Positions 1-7,265 are shown, numbered from the stretch's first letter. The stretch: DNA of 13,986 nucleotides from Acetobacteraceae bacterium (GCA_947379865.1 CANCOY010000094.1:1-13986), one strand, 5' to 3'. Program-made: numbers and translations. The notes: a model not told the origin generated them from the sequence alone.

Positions 1-410
1 CCCGTTGCCACCTCCCACAGGCCGGCAAGTGCCAGGGGCCTGCCGTCCGGCCGGCGGATCCAGAGTGGCTTGCGCTGTTTCCCCTCAGCCACCCATTCAT
101 AAAAGCCGTCTGCGGGAACAACACAGCGCCTGGCCTGGAAGGCGGCGCGGAAACTGGGCTTCTCGCCCAGGGTTTCGGCGCGGGCATTGATGAGGCGCGC
201 ACCGATCGACAGATCCCGCGACCAGGAGGGAACCAGCCCCCACCGCGCGCTGTGGAGACGACGGACACCATCAGGGTCACGCTTCAGGATCAGGCCCTGT
301 TGAGTGGGCGCAATATTGTAGCCTGCGGGGAAATTGGGCAGCGGCCCTGCGGCGCCAAAGGCCTCGGCGAGGGCGCCGACGGGGGTGTGAAGAACGTAAC
401 GGCCGCACAT
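1..410 (-). CDS. SRAP domain protein (YedK/HMCES type), 3' end outside window
   Basis: Reading the minus strand from the ATG at 410 gives 136 codons with no stop before the window edge, so the C-terminus is missing. The protein begins MCGRYVLH, the SRAP hallmark. After Met removal Cys2 becomes the N-terminal residue that in YedK/HMCES forms a thiazolidine crosslink with abasic sites in single-stranded DNA. Asn75 (in LINARAET) and Glu105 (in DGFYEW) are at the same positions as the E. coli YedK active-site residues. The motifs NIAPT (32-36), RWGLVPSW (56-63) and PADGFYEW (99-106) are all present. The active-site His expected near residue 160 would lie outside the window. The family shields abasic sites during replication. 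No strong ribosome binding site is visible: the only G-rich stretch upstream is the arm of the preceding terminator hairpin, about 12 nt away. The gene is on the same strand as the CoxL-like gene but is separated from it by that hairpin, so it may be expressed independently. Confidence 0.93.
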   Translation of the reverse strand, partial: MCGRYVLHTPVGALAEAFGAAGPLPNFPAGYNIAPTQQGLILKRDPDGVRRLHSARWGLVPSWSRDLSIGARLINARAETLGEKPSFRAAFQARRCVVPADGFYEWVAEGKQRKPLWIRRPDGRPLALAGLWEVAT

Positions 411-421
411 GGCAAAAGAAT

Positions 422-452
422 AGCCCCCTCACCCGGTCAGGGCGAGGGGGCT
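422..452 (-). terminator. Hairpin terminator after the CoxL-like gene
   Basis: A perfect 9-bp stem (AGCCCCCTC at 422-430 with GAGGGGGCT at 444-452) encloses a 13-nt loop. Read on the minus strand it lies 24 bp past the CoxL-like stop and is followed by ATTCTTTT, a fair U-rich tail. This fits an intrinsic terminator for the CoxL-like transcript. The tail runs into the 12 bp before the SRAP start, so the same bases also form the SRAP leader. Confidence 0.65.
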
Positions 453-476
453 TGAGATACTCAGTTCAGCCCAGGC

Positions 477-2804
477 TTATTCCGCAGCGCGGCGCGTGCC
501 GGCTGCCTGAATGGCCTGCCAGACGCGCAGCGGCGTCAGGGGCATGTCGATATGGCGGATACCATGATCGGCCAGCGCATCGACCACCGCATTCACCAGC
601 ACCGGCGGCGCGCCAATGGTGCCAGCCTCGCCAGCGCCCTTGATGCCCATCGGGTTGGTGGTGCAAAGCACCTCGTTCGTCTTGAAGGCGAAAGAGGGCA
701 CGATGTCGGCGCGCGGCGGGCAATAGTCCATGAACGAGCCGGTCAGCATCTGGCCTGACTCGGGGTCATAGACCACGTTTTCCGTCAGCGCCTGACCGAT
801 GCCCTGGACGATGCCGCCATGGACCTGGCCGGCCAGCAGCAGCGGGTTCACCACCTTGCCGAAATCGTCGCAGACCGAATAGCGCAGGATCTCGACAGTG
901 CCTGTCGCCGGGTCAACCTCGACCTCGCAGACATGGCAGCCGTTCGGGAAGGTATTGGCTTCCTGGACGTACTGGGCATCGGCCACAAGGCCGGGATCAA
1001 CGCCACGGCTGGCCGCAATCTTGGCAACCGCAAAGAGGTCCACCGTCTTGTCGGTGCCGACGACGCGGTACTTGCCCTCGCCGTAGGAGACGTCCACCGC
1101 AGAGACTTCAAGCGCCTCGGCGGCAAGTTCCTTGCCCTTTTCAACGGCGGCATCGCCGGCGTTCATGATGGCGCCGCCACCAAGGGCCAGCGAGCGCGAG
1201 CCGCCGGTGCCATTGCCACCCTTCAGGCGATTGGAATCGCCCATCTCGATGCGGATCTGCTCGAACGGCACGCCAAGGCGCTCCGACAGCATCTGGGCAA
1301 AGGCCGTCTCATGGCCCTGACCGGTGGACTGGGTGCCGACATGGGCGATCACAAGGCCATCGGCACCGATGGTGACTTCCGCGAACTCGTTCGGATCGGC
1401 ACCGGTCTTCTCGATGTAATAGGCAATGCCAAGGCCACGGGCGAGGCCCTTGCGGCTGCTTTCCGCCTTGCGGGCGGCAAAGCCGGCTGCATCGGCCATG
1501 GCCAGGGCGTCGTCCATGTTCCGCTGGAAATCGCCGCTGTCATAGACAAGGCCGGAGCTGGTCGAATAGGGGAACGCATTGGCCGGGATGAAATTGCGAC
1601 GGCGGATCTCCGCCCCCGAAATCCCACCGTCACGGGCGGCCGCATCCACCAGACGCTCAACCACATAGGCCGCCTCGGGGCGACCGGCGCCACGATAGGC
1701 ATCAACCGGGGTGGTGTGGGTATAGACCAGCTTCACGCCCGTATAGAACGCCGGGATCGTGTAGGTGCCCACGTGCATCTGCGCGCCCGAGAAGGTCGGG
1801 ATGAACGGTGCAAAGGCCGACAGATAAGCGCCCATGGCGGCCACCGTCTCAACCTTGACGCCGAGGATCTTGTGATCGGCATCAAGGGCGAGCGAGGCGC
1901 GGGTCACGTGATCGCGGCCATGCAGGTCAGTCAGGAAGGCGTCGGAACGGTCGCCCGTCCACTTCACCGGACGGCGCAGGGCCTTGGCAGCGAAGGCAAC
2001 CAGCGGATATTCGACATAAGGGAAGGCCTTGGTACCAAAGCCACCGCCGACGTCATAAGTGACGACCCGCAGCTGCTCCGGCGGAATGCGCAGGGCCGCT
2101 TCGGCCAGGATGCCACGGATCAGATGGGCGCCCTGGGTGCAGCAATAAAGGGTGGTGAGGTCCTTCTCGGCGTCATAGACGGCATTCGCTGCACGCGTCT
2201 CCATGGCGCAGCAGATGGCGCGGTTGTTGACGAGATCAACGGTAGAGACGCGGGCCGCCTTGGCAAAGGCCGCATCGACCGCCGCCTTGTCGCCAATCTC
2301 CCAGTCGAGGGCGAGATTGTCGGGCACTTCTTCCCAGACTGCCGCAGCGCCGGGCGCCAGGGCACCGGCCGTGTCAGTGACGGAGGGCAGGATTTCGTAA
2401 TCGATTTCCACCAGCTCGGCCGCATCACGGGCCGTGGCCAGGTCCTCGGCAACGATCAGGGCAACGGTGTCGCCCAAGTGGCGCACGCGGTCCACCACGA
2501 TCAGGGGGCGGGTGGTGTTCACCATGCCGCTGCCGTCCTTGTTGGGCAGCATGGCCAGGCACGGGATAACGCCAAGGCCGGCGGCAGCCGCATCGGCCCC
2601 GCTCCAGGCCCCGAGCACACCCGGGAGGCCGCGCACGGCAGTCAGGTCGATCGAGCGGATCCGCGCCGAGGCATGGGGCGAGCGGACCATGATGGCATGG
2701 GCCTGCCCCGGAAAGCTCAGGTCATCGGTATAGCGACCGTTACCGGTCAGAAAGCGATTGTCCTCGGTCCGTGTGACCGGTTGACCGACACCGAATTTCG
2801 CCAT
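477..2804 (-). CDS. Molybdenum hydroxylase large subunit, CoxL form II type
   Basis: This is the molybdopterin-binding catalytic subunit of the xanthine oxidase family (aerobic CO dehydrogenase, aldehyde and nicotine-type dehydrogenases), 775 aa, near the usual length. The N-terminal a/b hammerhead domain (about 10-150) opens with GQPVTRTEDNRFLTGNGRY. The Mo-binding domain contains GGGFGTK (253-259), AYRGAGR (369-375), STGQGHE, and KGAGEAG with the catalytic-base Glu at about 726. AYRGAGR is the form II signature. True CO dehydrogenase (form I) has AYxCSFR, so CO oxidation is not implied and the substrate is unknown, perhaps an aldehyde or N-heterocycle. The longest frame starts at 2819, but AGGGGA at 2811-2816 is correctly spaced for the ATG at 2804 (MAKFGVG), which I prefer. 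The partner 2Fe-2S (CoxS) and FAD (CoxM) subunit genes are not adjacent. The gene follows the aldolase-fold gene after 136 bp that contains a large hairpin. Cofactor supply could involve moaA in this window. Confidence 0.93.
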   Translation of the reverse strand: MAKFGVGQPVTRTEDNRFLTGNGRYTDDLSFPGQAHAIMVRSPHASARIRSIDLTAVRGLPGVLGAWSGADAAAAGLGVIPCLAMLPNKDGSGMVNTTRPLIVVDRVRHLGDTVALIVAEDLATARDAAELVEIDYEILPSVTDTAGALAPGAAAVWEEVPDNLALDWEIGDKAAVDAAFAKAARVSTVDLVNNRAICCAMETRAANAVYDAEKDLTTLYCCTQGAHLIRGILAEAALRIPPEQLRVVTYDVGGGFGTKAFPYVEYPLVAFAAKALRRPVKWTGDRSDAFLTDLHGRDHVTRASLALDADHKILGVKVETVAAMGAYLSAFAPFIPTFSGAQMHVGTYTIPAFYTGVKLVYTHTTPVDAYRGAGRPEAAYVVERLVDAAARDGGISGAEIRRRNFIPANAFPYSTSSGLVYDSGDFQRNMDDALAMADAAGFAARKAESSRKGLARGLGIAYYIEKTGADPNEFAEVTIGADGLVIAHVGTQSTGQGHETAFAQMLSERLGVPFEQIRIEMGDSNRLKGGNGTGGSRSLALGGGAIMNAGDAAVEKGKELAAEALEVSAVDVSYGEGKYRVVGTDKTVDLFAVAKIAASRGVDPGLVADAQYVQEANTFPNGCHVCEVEVDPATGTVEILRYSVCDDFGKVVNPLLLAGQVHGGIVQGIGQALTENVVYDPESGQMLTGSFMDYCPPRADIVPSFAFKTNEVLCTTNPMGIKGAGEAGTIGAPPVLVNAVVDALADHGIRHIDMPLTPLRVWQAIQAAGTRRAAE

Positions 2805-2829
2805 GTTCCATCCCCTCATTTGAAGCTTG

Positions 2830-2874
2830 GCGCAAGGTTAGCGCCTGGATCTGAGACGTCCAGCGCCCTTGCGC
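2830..2874 (-). other. Nested long hairpin in the CoxL-like gene leader
   Basis: Two stacked inverted repeats share one axis. GCGCAAGG (2830-2837) pairs with CCTTGCGC (2867-2874). Inside it, GCGCcTGGA (2841-2849, one bulged C) pairs with TCCAGCGC (2859-2866). The result is a 16-bp stem with a 3-nt bulge and a 9-nt loop. On the minus strand it ends 13 nt before the AGGGGA ribosome binding site of the CoxL-like gene. There is no U-run after it, so a simple intrinsic terminator is doubtful. It could be an attenuator, a leader structure or an mRNA processing/stability element. Confidence 0.5.
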
Positions 2875-2940
2875 TCCAGTCGAATTCTTTGGCCCCCTGT
2901 GGTGGCGAGGGACGGGCCAGTGCCCCCCGCCCTGTGTCCC

Positions 2941-3720
2941 CTAGTCGCGGAAGCTTGGGTCCATGCGGTCGAGCTTGCGCAGCAGACCGTCCCAGGCAAG
3001 GCCCGCAACAGCCGTGATCCCCTTGCCCTGACGGGCCGTGGTCTCACGCGCGTCATCGGTGGCCCAATGCACATTGTCGAGACCGGCCGACAGGGCCTGG
3101 ATCTGCATGGAACAGGCGCGCTCCAGGAAGAACATGCGCAGGAACGCGTCCTTCACGCTCTCGCCCACGGTCAGCGTGCCGTGATTGCGCAGGATCATGA
3201 GGTTCTTCGTCCCGATGTCGTTCACCAGCCGCTCGCGCTCGTCAAGGTTCAGGGCGATGCCCTCGAAGTCGTGATAGGCGACGTCCTCGATCACCGCCAT
3301 GGCGGTCTGGCTGAGGGGCAGCAGGCCGTGCTTCTGGGCCGAGACCGCCACGCCCTGATCGGTGTGCAGATGCATCACGCAATGGGCATCGTCGCGGGCA
3401 GCGTGGACGGCGGAATGAATGGTGAAGCCGGCCGGATTGATGGAGTACTCGCTCTCCATGATGATCCGGCCTTCCAGATCGACCTTGACCAGGCTGGACG
3501 CGGTGATCTCGTCAAACAGCATGCCATAGGGATTGATCAGGAAATTGTGATCCGTGTTGGGTACCCGGGCCGACAGATGGGTGAAGATCATGTCGGTCCA
3601 GCCATACATCGCCACCAGCCGATAGCAGGCGGCGAGGTCGACGCGGACCTGCCATTCTTCGGCCGAGACCAGATCGCGCACAGATGGCGCACCCTTTTTC
3701 AGTGCCACGGTATTGGCCAT
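2941..3720 (-). CDS. Class II aldolase/adducin-fold protein
   Basis: The 259-aa protein spans one class II aldolase/adducin domain (about 20-230). Zn-ligand histidines are visible as MHLHT (His117, His119) and RNHGTL (His180), matching His92/His94/His155 of E. coli fuculose-1-phosphate aldolase. The catalytic acid Glu73 of that enzyme falls at Gly98 (NPAGFTIHSAVH) by eye alignment, so ordinary retro-aldol chemistry is doubtful. The family also includes decarboxylases, epimerases and many uncharacterised members. The frame stays open upstream to 4503, but the extra part is only the antisense of the enoyl-CoA hydratase gene. The ATG at 3720 has GAGGGAG eight bases ahead and starts at the natural family N-terminus. 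The gene lies upstream of the CoxL-like gene on the same strand, possibly as an operon, and diverges from the enoyl-CoA hydratase gene. Substrate unknown. Confidence 0.92.
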   Translation of the reverse strand: MANTVALKKGAPSVRDLVSAEEWQVRVDLAACYRLVAMYGWTDMIFTHLSARVPNTDHNFLINPYGMLFDEITASSLVKVDLEGRIIMESEYSINPAGFTIHSAVHAARDDAHCVMHLHTDQGVAVSAQKHGLLPLSQTAMAVIEDVAYHDFEGIALNLDERERLVNDIGTKNLMILRNHGTLTVGESVKDAFLRMFFLERACSMQIQALSAGLDNVHWATDDARETTARQGKGITAVAGLAWDGLLRKLDRMDPSFRD

Positions 3721-3747
3721 AGACGTCTCCCTCAACGGATTCCCGGT

Positions 3748-3764
3748 AGCGCCTAAAGCGCTTT
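3748..3764. promoter_or_regulatory. Candidate operator palindrome in divergent promoter region
   Basis: The 168-bp gap between the divergent aldolase-fold and enoyl-CoA hydratase genes contains a perfect 10-bp palindrome, AAAGCGCTTT (3755-3764). It overlaps the inverted repeat AGCGC-ctaaa-GCGCT (3748-3762). It lies 28-44 bp upstream of the aldolase-fold start, where an operator could sit. No regulator gene is adjacent and I see no convincing -35/-10 pair. The rest of the gap shows nothing further apart from the GAGGAG ribosome binding site before 3889. Confidence 0.3.
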
Positions 3765-3888
3765 TGCCTATCGTGCGCCGGGATGGCGGGGATGTCAAAA
3801 CGAGGATGCGGGGTCCGGGCGGTGACTGGCGCCCTCGTCCGCCTGTCGGCAACATGACCCACAGCAGCCGTGCCCGAGGAGACGCAGG

Positions 3889-4650
3889 ATGACTGAATTC
3901 ATAAGCATCGAGGATCATGGCCCTGTCCGCCTGATCACCATGAACCGCGCGGACAAGAAAAATGCCCTGACCCACGCCATGTATGCGGCGCTGGCCGATG
4001 GCATCGCGGGCACCGATGCGGACCCGGCCCTGCGCGTGACCGTCATTACCGGGGCCGCCGATTCCTTTACCTCGGGTAATGATCTGGCCGATTTCGCCGC
4101 CCCCCAGCCCGCGGTGCGGCCGGTTGAGCGCTTTCTTCAGACCATCGCCACGGCAAAAAAGCCCCTGTTTGCAGCCGTGAACGGGCTGGCAGTGGGCGTG
4201 GGCGTCACCATGCTGCTGCATTGCGATGTGGTCTATGCGGCGCCCGAAGCCACCTTCACCATGCCCTTCACCAATCTGGCGCTGGTGCCCGAGGCGGGGT
4301 CGAGCCTGCTGATGCCACGCCTTGCAGGCCATCAGCGCGCCTCCGAGATCCTGCTGTTTGGCGAGCCGTTTGACGCCGCCGAGGCGGCACGGATCGGCAT
4401 CGTCAACCGGGTGGTCCCCCGCGCCGGTCTGGTGGCCTTTGCCCTGGAGCGGGCAGCCCTGCTGGCCACCAAGGCGCCCGCCGCCGTGCGCCTGACCAAG
4501 CAATTGCTCAAGAGCGCCGGCACCAATGTGTCGGACCGCATCGAGGAAGAAGGCGCCATCTTCCAGGCCCAGATGAAGACCGCCGAGGCAGCGGAGGCCT
4601 TCACCGCCTTCCGCGAGCGCCGCAAGCCCGACTTCTCGAAGTTCGGCTAG
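3889..4650 (+). CDS. Enoyl-CoA hydratase/isomerase family protein
   Basis: This is a 253-aa crotonase-fold protein of normal length. The oxyanion-hole elements are FTSGNDL (60-66) and NGLAVGVGVTML (98-109). The active-site loop reads ALVPEAGSS (131-139). The first hydratase glutamate (Glu144 of rat enoyl-CoA hydratase) aligns with Phe, while the second (Glu164) aligns with Glu153. Glu135 lies in the loop where ECI2-type delta3,delta2-enoyl-CoA isomerases carry their acid/base Glu. This makes an isomerase or a related CoA-ester role at least as likely as a plain hydratase. The C-terminus (RRKPDFSKFG) is typical of the family. The start is supported by GAGGAG eight bases before the ATG. The gene diverges from the aldolase-fold gene and converges on the epoxide hydrolase gene. 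Role: cytoplasmic acyl-CoA metabolism, perhaps with the dienoyl-CoA reductase-like SDR at 10498, though the two genes are not linked. Confidence 0.93.
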   Translation: MTEFISIEDHGPVRLITMNRADKKNALTHAMYAALADGIAGTDADPALRVTVITGAADSFTSGNDLADFAAPQPAVRPVERFLQTIATAKKPLFAAVNGLAVGVGVTMLLHCDVVYAAPEATFTMPFTNLALVPEAGSSLLMPRLAGHQRASEILLFGEPFDAAEAARIGIVNRVVPRAGLVAFALERAALLATKAPAAVRLTKQLLKSAGTNVSDRIEEEGAIFQAQMKTAEAAEAFTAFRERRKPDFSKFG

Positions 4651-4676
4651 AAGCTCCCCCTGCCCCTTTTCGCTGC

Positions 4677-4707
4677 CCGCTTCCCCTACCAGCCGTGGGG
4701 GAAGCGG
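4677..4707. terminator. Perfect 10-bp inverted repeat between convergent genes
   Basis: CCGCTTCCCC (4677-4686) and GGGGAAGCGG (4698-4707) flank an 11-nt loop. The structure starts 26 bp past the enoyl-CoA hydratase stop and covers the last codons and stop of the epoxide hydrolase. Its position suggests a shared bidirectional terminator. Neither strand has a U-run after the stem, so termination would need another mechanism, and the claim is tentative. Confidence 0.45.
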
Positions 4708-5666
4708 CGGCCCAGCCAGTCGGCCATCAGGCGGTTCACCGTCTCTGGGTGTTCCTGCTGGGTCCAGTGGAAGCAGCGCGCGATCGTGTGCCGCTCCAGA
4801 TCAGGCACGAAGTCCTCCATGCCCTCGGACATGAAGGGCGGGATGTAATAGTCATCCGCCGCGATGATGAAGAGAGAGGGCTGCGCCACCTTGTTCACAC
4901 TGGGCCAGCCCGCCGAAATCTCCCAGTTGCGGCGGATGTTGCGATACCAGGCGAGCCCGCCGAAGAAGCCGGTCCGCCGATAGGCCTCGATGAAAGTGGA
5001 AAGTTCCACGTCAGGCATCAGGGGCGCGCCCAGCAACTGCGGCTCCCCCACCAGCAGGCCCAGGGGCAGGGCCTGCACCTCTGCCGGCTGGGCCGCAAAT
5101 TCCGCCTGGGTCACGCCGCATTGGCGCATGAAGCCCCGGAACACCTTTTCCACATTGGCCGCCAGCCAGGCGTCGGGCACCTCCCGCTCCTGAAAGCGCA
5201 CCATGTAGTTGGTGGGGCCGCGCAATTGCTCGACGATGCTCAGGAAATCGGTCTCGCCCCGCCCGACAAAAGGCGTGTTGAGGGCGATGACCCCGGCCGT
5301 GCGTTCGGGATGGGCCTGGGGCATGGCCCAGACCAGGGCGCCACCCCAGTCATGACCAACGAAAATCGCCTTGTCGATGCCAAGGGCATCCAGCAGCCCG
5401 ACCATGTCGGCAACATGCACATCAATCGCGCCGTCCTCGACACTGCCCAGCGGTGACGACCCGCCATAGCCCCTGAGATCAGGCGCAATGGTACGGAAAC
5501 CGGCCGCCCCAAGGGCCGCCACCTGATAGCGCCAGGAATAGCCCAGTTCCGGAAAGCCATGGCAAAAGACCAGGGCCGGGCCGGTTTCAGGGCCAGCCAT
5601 GTGGACCGACAGGGTGGCGCCATTGGTTTTGATCAGGCGGGGCGCCGGAAAGACGGGAGAGGTCAT
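4686..5666 (-). CDS. Epoxide hydrolase, alpha/beta-hydrolase fold
   Basis: The 326-aa protein carries the complete epoxide hydrolase set. The oxyanion motif is HGFPE (36-40). The nucleophile Asp106 is in GHDWGG, where haloalkane dehalogenases are similar but fluoroacetate dehalogenases have RD. The cap-domain tyrosines that polarise the epoxide are Tyr154 (in NYMVRFQE) and Tyr241 (in AWYRN). The charge-relay acid is Asp271 or Asp272 (ADDYYIPP), and the catalytic His300 is in HWTQQEHPE, closely matching the HWTQ of soluble epoxide hydrolase. The reaction is hydrolysis of an epoxide to a vicinal diol through an ester intermediate in the cytoplasm. No signal peptide is seen. AAGGAA six bases before the ATG supports the start. 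The gene begins 19 bp after the glpK stop on the same strand, which suggests one transcript. The substrate is not readable from sequence; see the finding on glycidol. Confidence 0.95.
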   Translation of the reverse strand: MTSPVFPAPRLIKTNGATLSVHMAGPETGPALVFCHGFPELGYSWRYQVAALGAAGFRTIAPDLRGYGGSSPLGSVEDGAIDVHVADMVGLLDALGIDKAIFVGHDWGGALVWAMPQAHPERTAGVIALNTPFVGRGETDFLSIVEQLRGPTNYMVRFQEREVPDAWLAANVEKVFRGFMRQCGVTQAEFAAQPAEVQALPLGLLVGEPQLLGAPLMPDVELSTFIEAYRRTGFFGGLAWYRNIRRNWEISAGWPSVNKVAQPSLFIIAADDYYIPPFMSEGMEDFVPDLERHTIARCFHWTQQEHPETVNRLMADWLGRRFPHGW

Positions 5667-5685
5667 CGGATATTCCTTGCTCGGA

Positions 5686-7197
5686 TCAGGGTGTATCGGT
5701 CAGCACACGGGCAACGGCAGCGGTCCAGCCAGCATAGCGGGTCTCGCGCTCGTCAGCGCCCATCCGGGGCATGAAGATCCGCTCTGCCCGCCAGTTGGCG
5801 CCAAGGGCCGATGGCCCGGCAATCAGCCCTGCGCCAAGGCGCGCCAGTTCGGCGGCACCCAGCGCTGTGGTCTCGGTCACCTCCGGCCGCTCAACGGGAA
5901 TGCCCAGAACATCGGCCAGAAACTGCATGGCCCAGTCATTCACCACCATGCCGCCGTCAACCCGCAGCGAGGCGGGGCGTGGGCGCCCATGGGCCGAGAG
6001 ATCGGCGCCGATGGCCTCGATCAGGTCACGGGTCTGGAAGGCAACCGCTTCCAGCGCGGCGCGCACGATTTCAGCGATGCCGGTATCCCGGGTCAGGCCC
6101 AGGATGGCGCCGCGGGCGTGGGGGTCCCAATGGGGGGCGCCAAGGCCGGTGAAAGCAGGCACCAGATGCACCCTGGCATCAGGGCGGGCGGCTTTGGCAA
6201 GGCTCTCACTTTCGGCCGCATTGCCAATCAGCTTCAGGCCATCGCGCAGCCACTGGACGGCGGCACCGGCGACAAAGATCGAGCCCTCCAGCGCATAGGA
6301 GGTCTGCCCGGCCAGCCGGCTTGCCACCGTGCCCAGCAGGCGATGGGCCGAACCAATGGGCTTCTCGCCCGTGTTCACAAGCACGAAACAGCCCGTGCCA
6401 TAGGTTGCCTTGATGCTGCCCGGCGCAAGACAGGCCTGGCCTATCGCCGCCGACTGCTGGTCGCCAACCAGGGCCGTGACCGGAATGGGCGCGCCAAAAA
6501 GCGCCGCCTCGGTCTCGCCAAAGAAACCCGCCGTGTCGCGCACCTCAGGCAGCACCGCCCGAGGTACCTTAAGTTCGGTCAGCAGGTCGGAATCCCAGCG
6601 CTGCGCGCCGATGTCGAACACCAGGGTGCGGGCGGCATTGGTGGCATCGGTCGCATGCACCCGGCCGCCGGTCAGCCGCCACAGCAGGAAGGTATCGATG
6701 GTGCCAAAGGCCAGTTCGCCCGCCTCAGCCCTGGCGCGGGCGCCAGGAACCGCATCAAGTATCCAGGCGATCTTGGTGCCGGAAAAATAGGGGTCGATGA
6801 CAAGGCCGGTGCGGGCCGACACGACCGCATCAAGCCCGCGCGCCCGCAGGGCCTCGCACGCCGCAGCCGTGCGGCGGTCCTGCCAGACAATGGCGTTATA
6901 AAGGGGACGCCCGGTGCTGCGCTCCCAGACCACCGTGGTTTCACGCTGGTTGGTGATGCCAAGGGCCGCCACAGCCGAGGCCGGCACCTGGGCCGTAGCC
7001 AGGGTCTGGCGCACAACCTCGAGGGTGGCCGACCAGATTTCTTCGGGGTCATGCTCAACCCAGCCTTCGGCAGGATAGATCTGCGGCAGTTCGCGCCGCG
7101 CCTCGGCAACCACGCTGCCATCGGGCCGATAGAGAATTGCCCGGGTCGATGTGGTGCCCTGATCAAGTGCAAGCACCAGATCCTTGCCGCTTGCCAT
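5686..7197 (-). CDS. glpK: Glycerol kinase
   Basis: The protein phosphorylates glycerol with ATP to sn-glycerol 3-phosphate. At 503 aa it is normal for GlpK. The N-terminal FGGY domain opens LVLALDQGTTSTRAILY (phosphate-binding loop, Asp12-Thr16) and contains RETTVVWER and YNAIVWQDRR (FGGY family signature). The C-terminal FGGY domain has GDQQSAAIGQ, TYGTGCFVLVNTG, FTGLGAPHWDP and LRVDGGMVVNDW. Longer frames begin at 7269, but the ATG at 7197 (MASGKDLVLALDQG) fits the family start and has a G/A-rich ribosome binding site directly upstream. No glpF, glpD or glpR is present here, which is unusual for glpK. Its only same-strand partner is the epoxide hydrolase 19 bp downstream. A shared intergenic region with a CtrA-type site separates it from the divergent DUF2336 gene. 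Confidence 0.96.
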   Translation of the reverse strand: MASGKDLVLALDQGTTSTRAILYRPDGSVVAEARRELPQIYPAEGWVEHDPEEIWSATLEVVRQTLATAQVPASAVAALGITNQRETTVVWERSTGRPLYNAIVWQDRRTAAACEALRARGLDAVVSARTGLVIDPYFSGTKIAWILDAVPGARARAEAGELAFGTIDTFLLWRLTGGRVHATDATNAARTLVFDIGAQRWDSDLLTELKVPRAVLPEVRDTAGFFGETEAALFGAPIPVTALVGDQQSAAIGQACLAPGSIKATYGTGCFVLVNTGEKPIGSAHRLLGTVASRLAGQTSYALEGSIFVAGAAVQWLRDGLKLIGNAAESESLAKAARPDARVHLVPAFTGLGAPHWDPHARGAILGLTRDTGIAEIVRAALEAVAFQTRDLIEAIGADLSAHGRPRPASLRVDGGMVVNDWAMQFLADVLGIPVERPEVTETTALGAAELARLGAGLIAGPSALGANWRAERIFMPRMGADERETRYAGWTAAVARVLTDTP

Positions 7198-7233
7198 CTT
7201 CTTTCCCCCCGCACGCCAATCTGAGGTTCGTGC

Positions 7234-7265
7234 CGAGGCCATGCTCGGGGCCGCTGCAGGCCTCG
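7234..7265 (-). other. Inverted repeat in the glpK leader
   Basis: CGAGGCC (7234-7240) and GGCCTCG (7259-7265) form a 7-bp stem with an 18-nt loop, 37-68 bp upstream of the glpK start. It could be a leader hairpin or an operator. The overlapping TTGACG at 7269-7264 (minus strand) resembles a -35 box, but the best -10 at the right distance (GAGCAT) is poor. Confidence 0.25.

Noticed and set aside
2805..2819. Five-residue longer start of the CoxL-like gene (MRGWN)
   Set aside because: The AGGGGA ribosome binding site at 2811-2816 lies inside this extension and is correctly spaced for the ATG at 2804.
819..3017. 732-codon open frame on the plus strand opposite the CoxL-like gene
   Set aside because: It is the antisense shadow of a GC-rich gene with clear family motifs. 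Its product is rich in Gly, His, Arg and Ala without any domain pattern.
3721..4503. Upstream extension of the aldolase-fold frame
   Set aside because: The extension is antisense to the enoyl-CoA hydratase gene and shows no domain. The internal ATG at 3720 has a good ribosome binding site and fits the family start.
5599..7224. 541-codon open frame on the plus strand opposite glpK
   Set aside because: Antisense shadow of glpK. No recognisable domains, and the glpK motifs are unambiguous.
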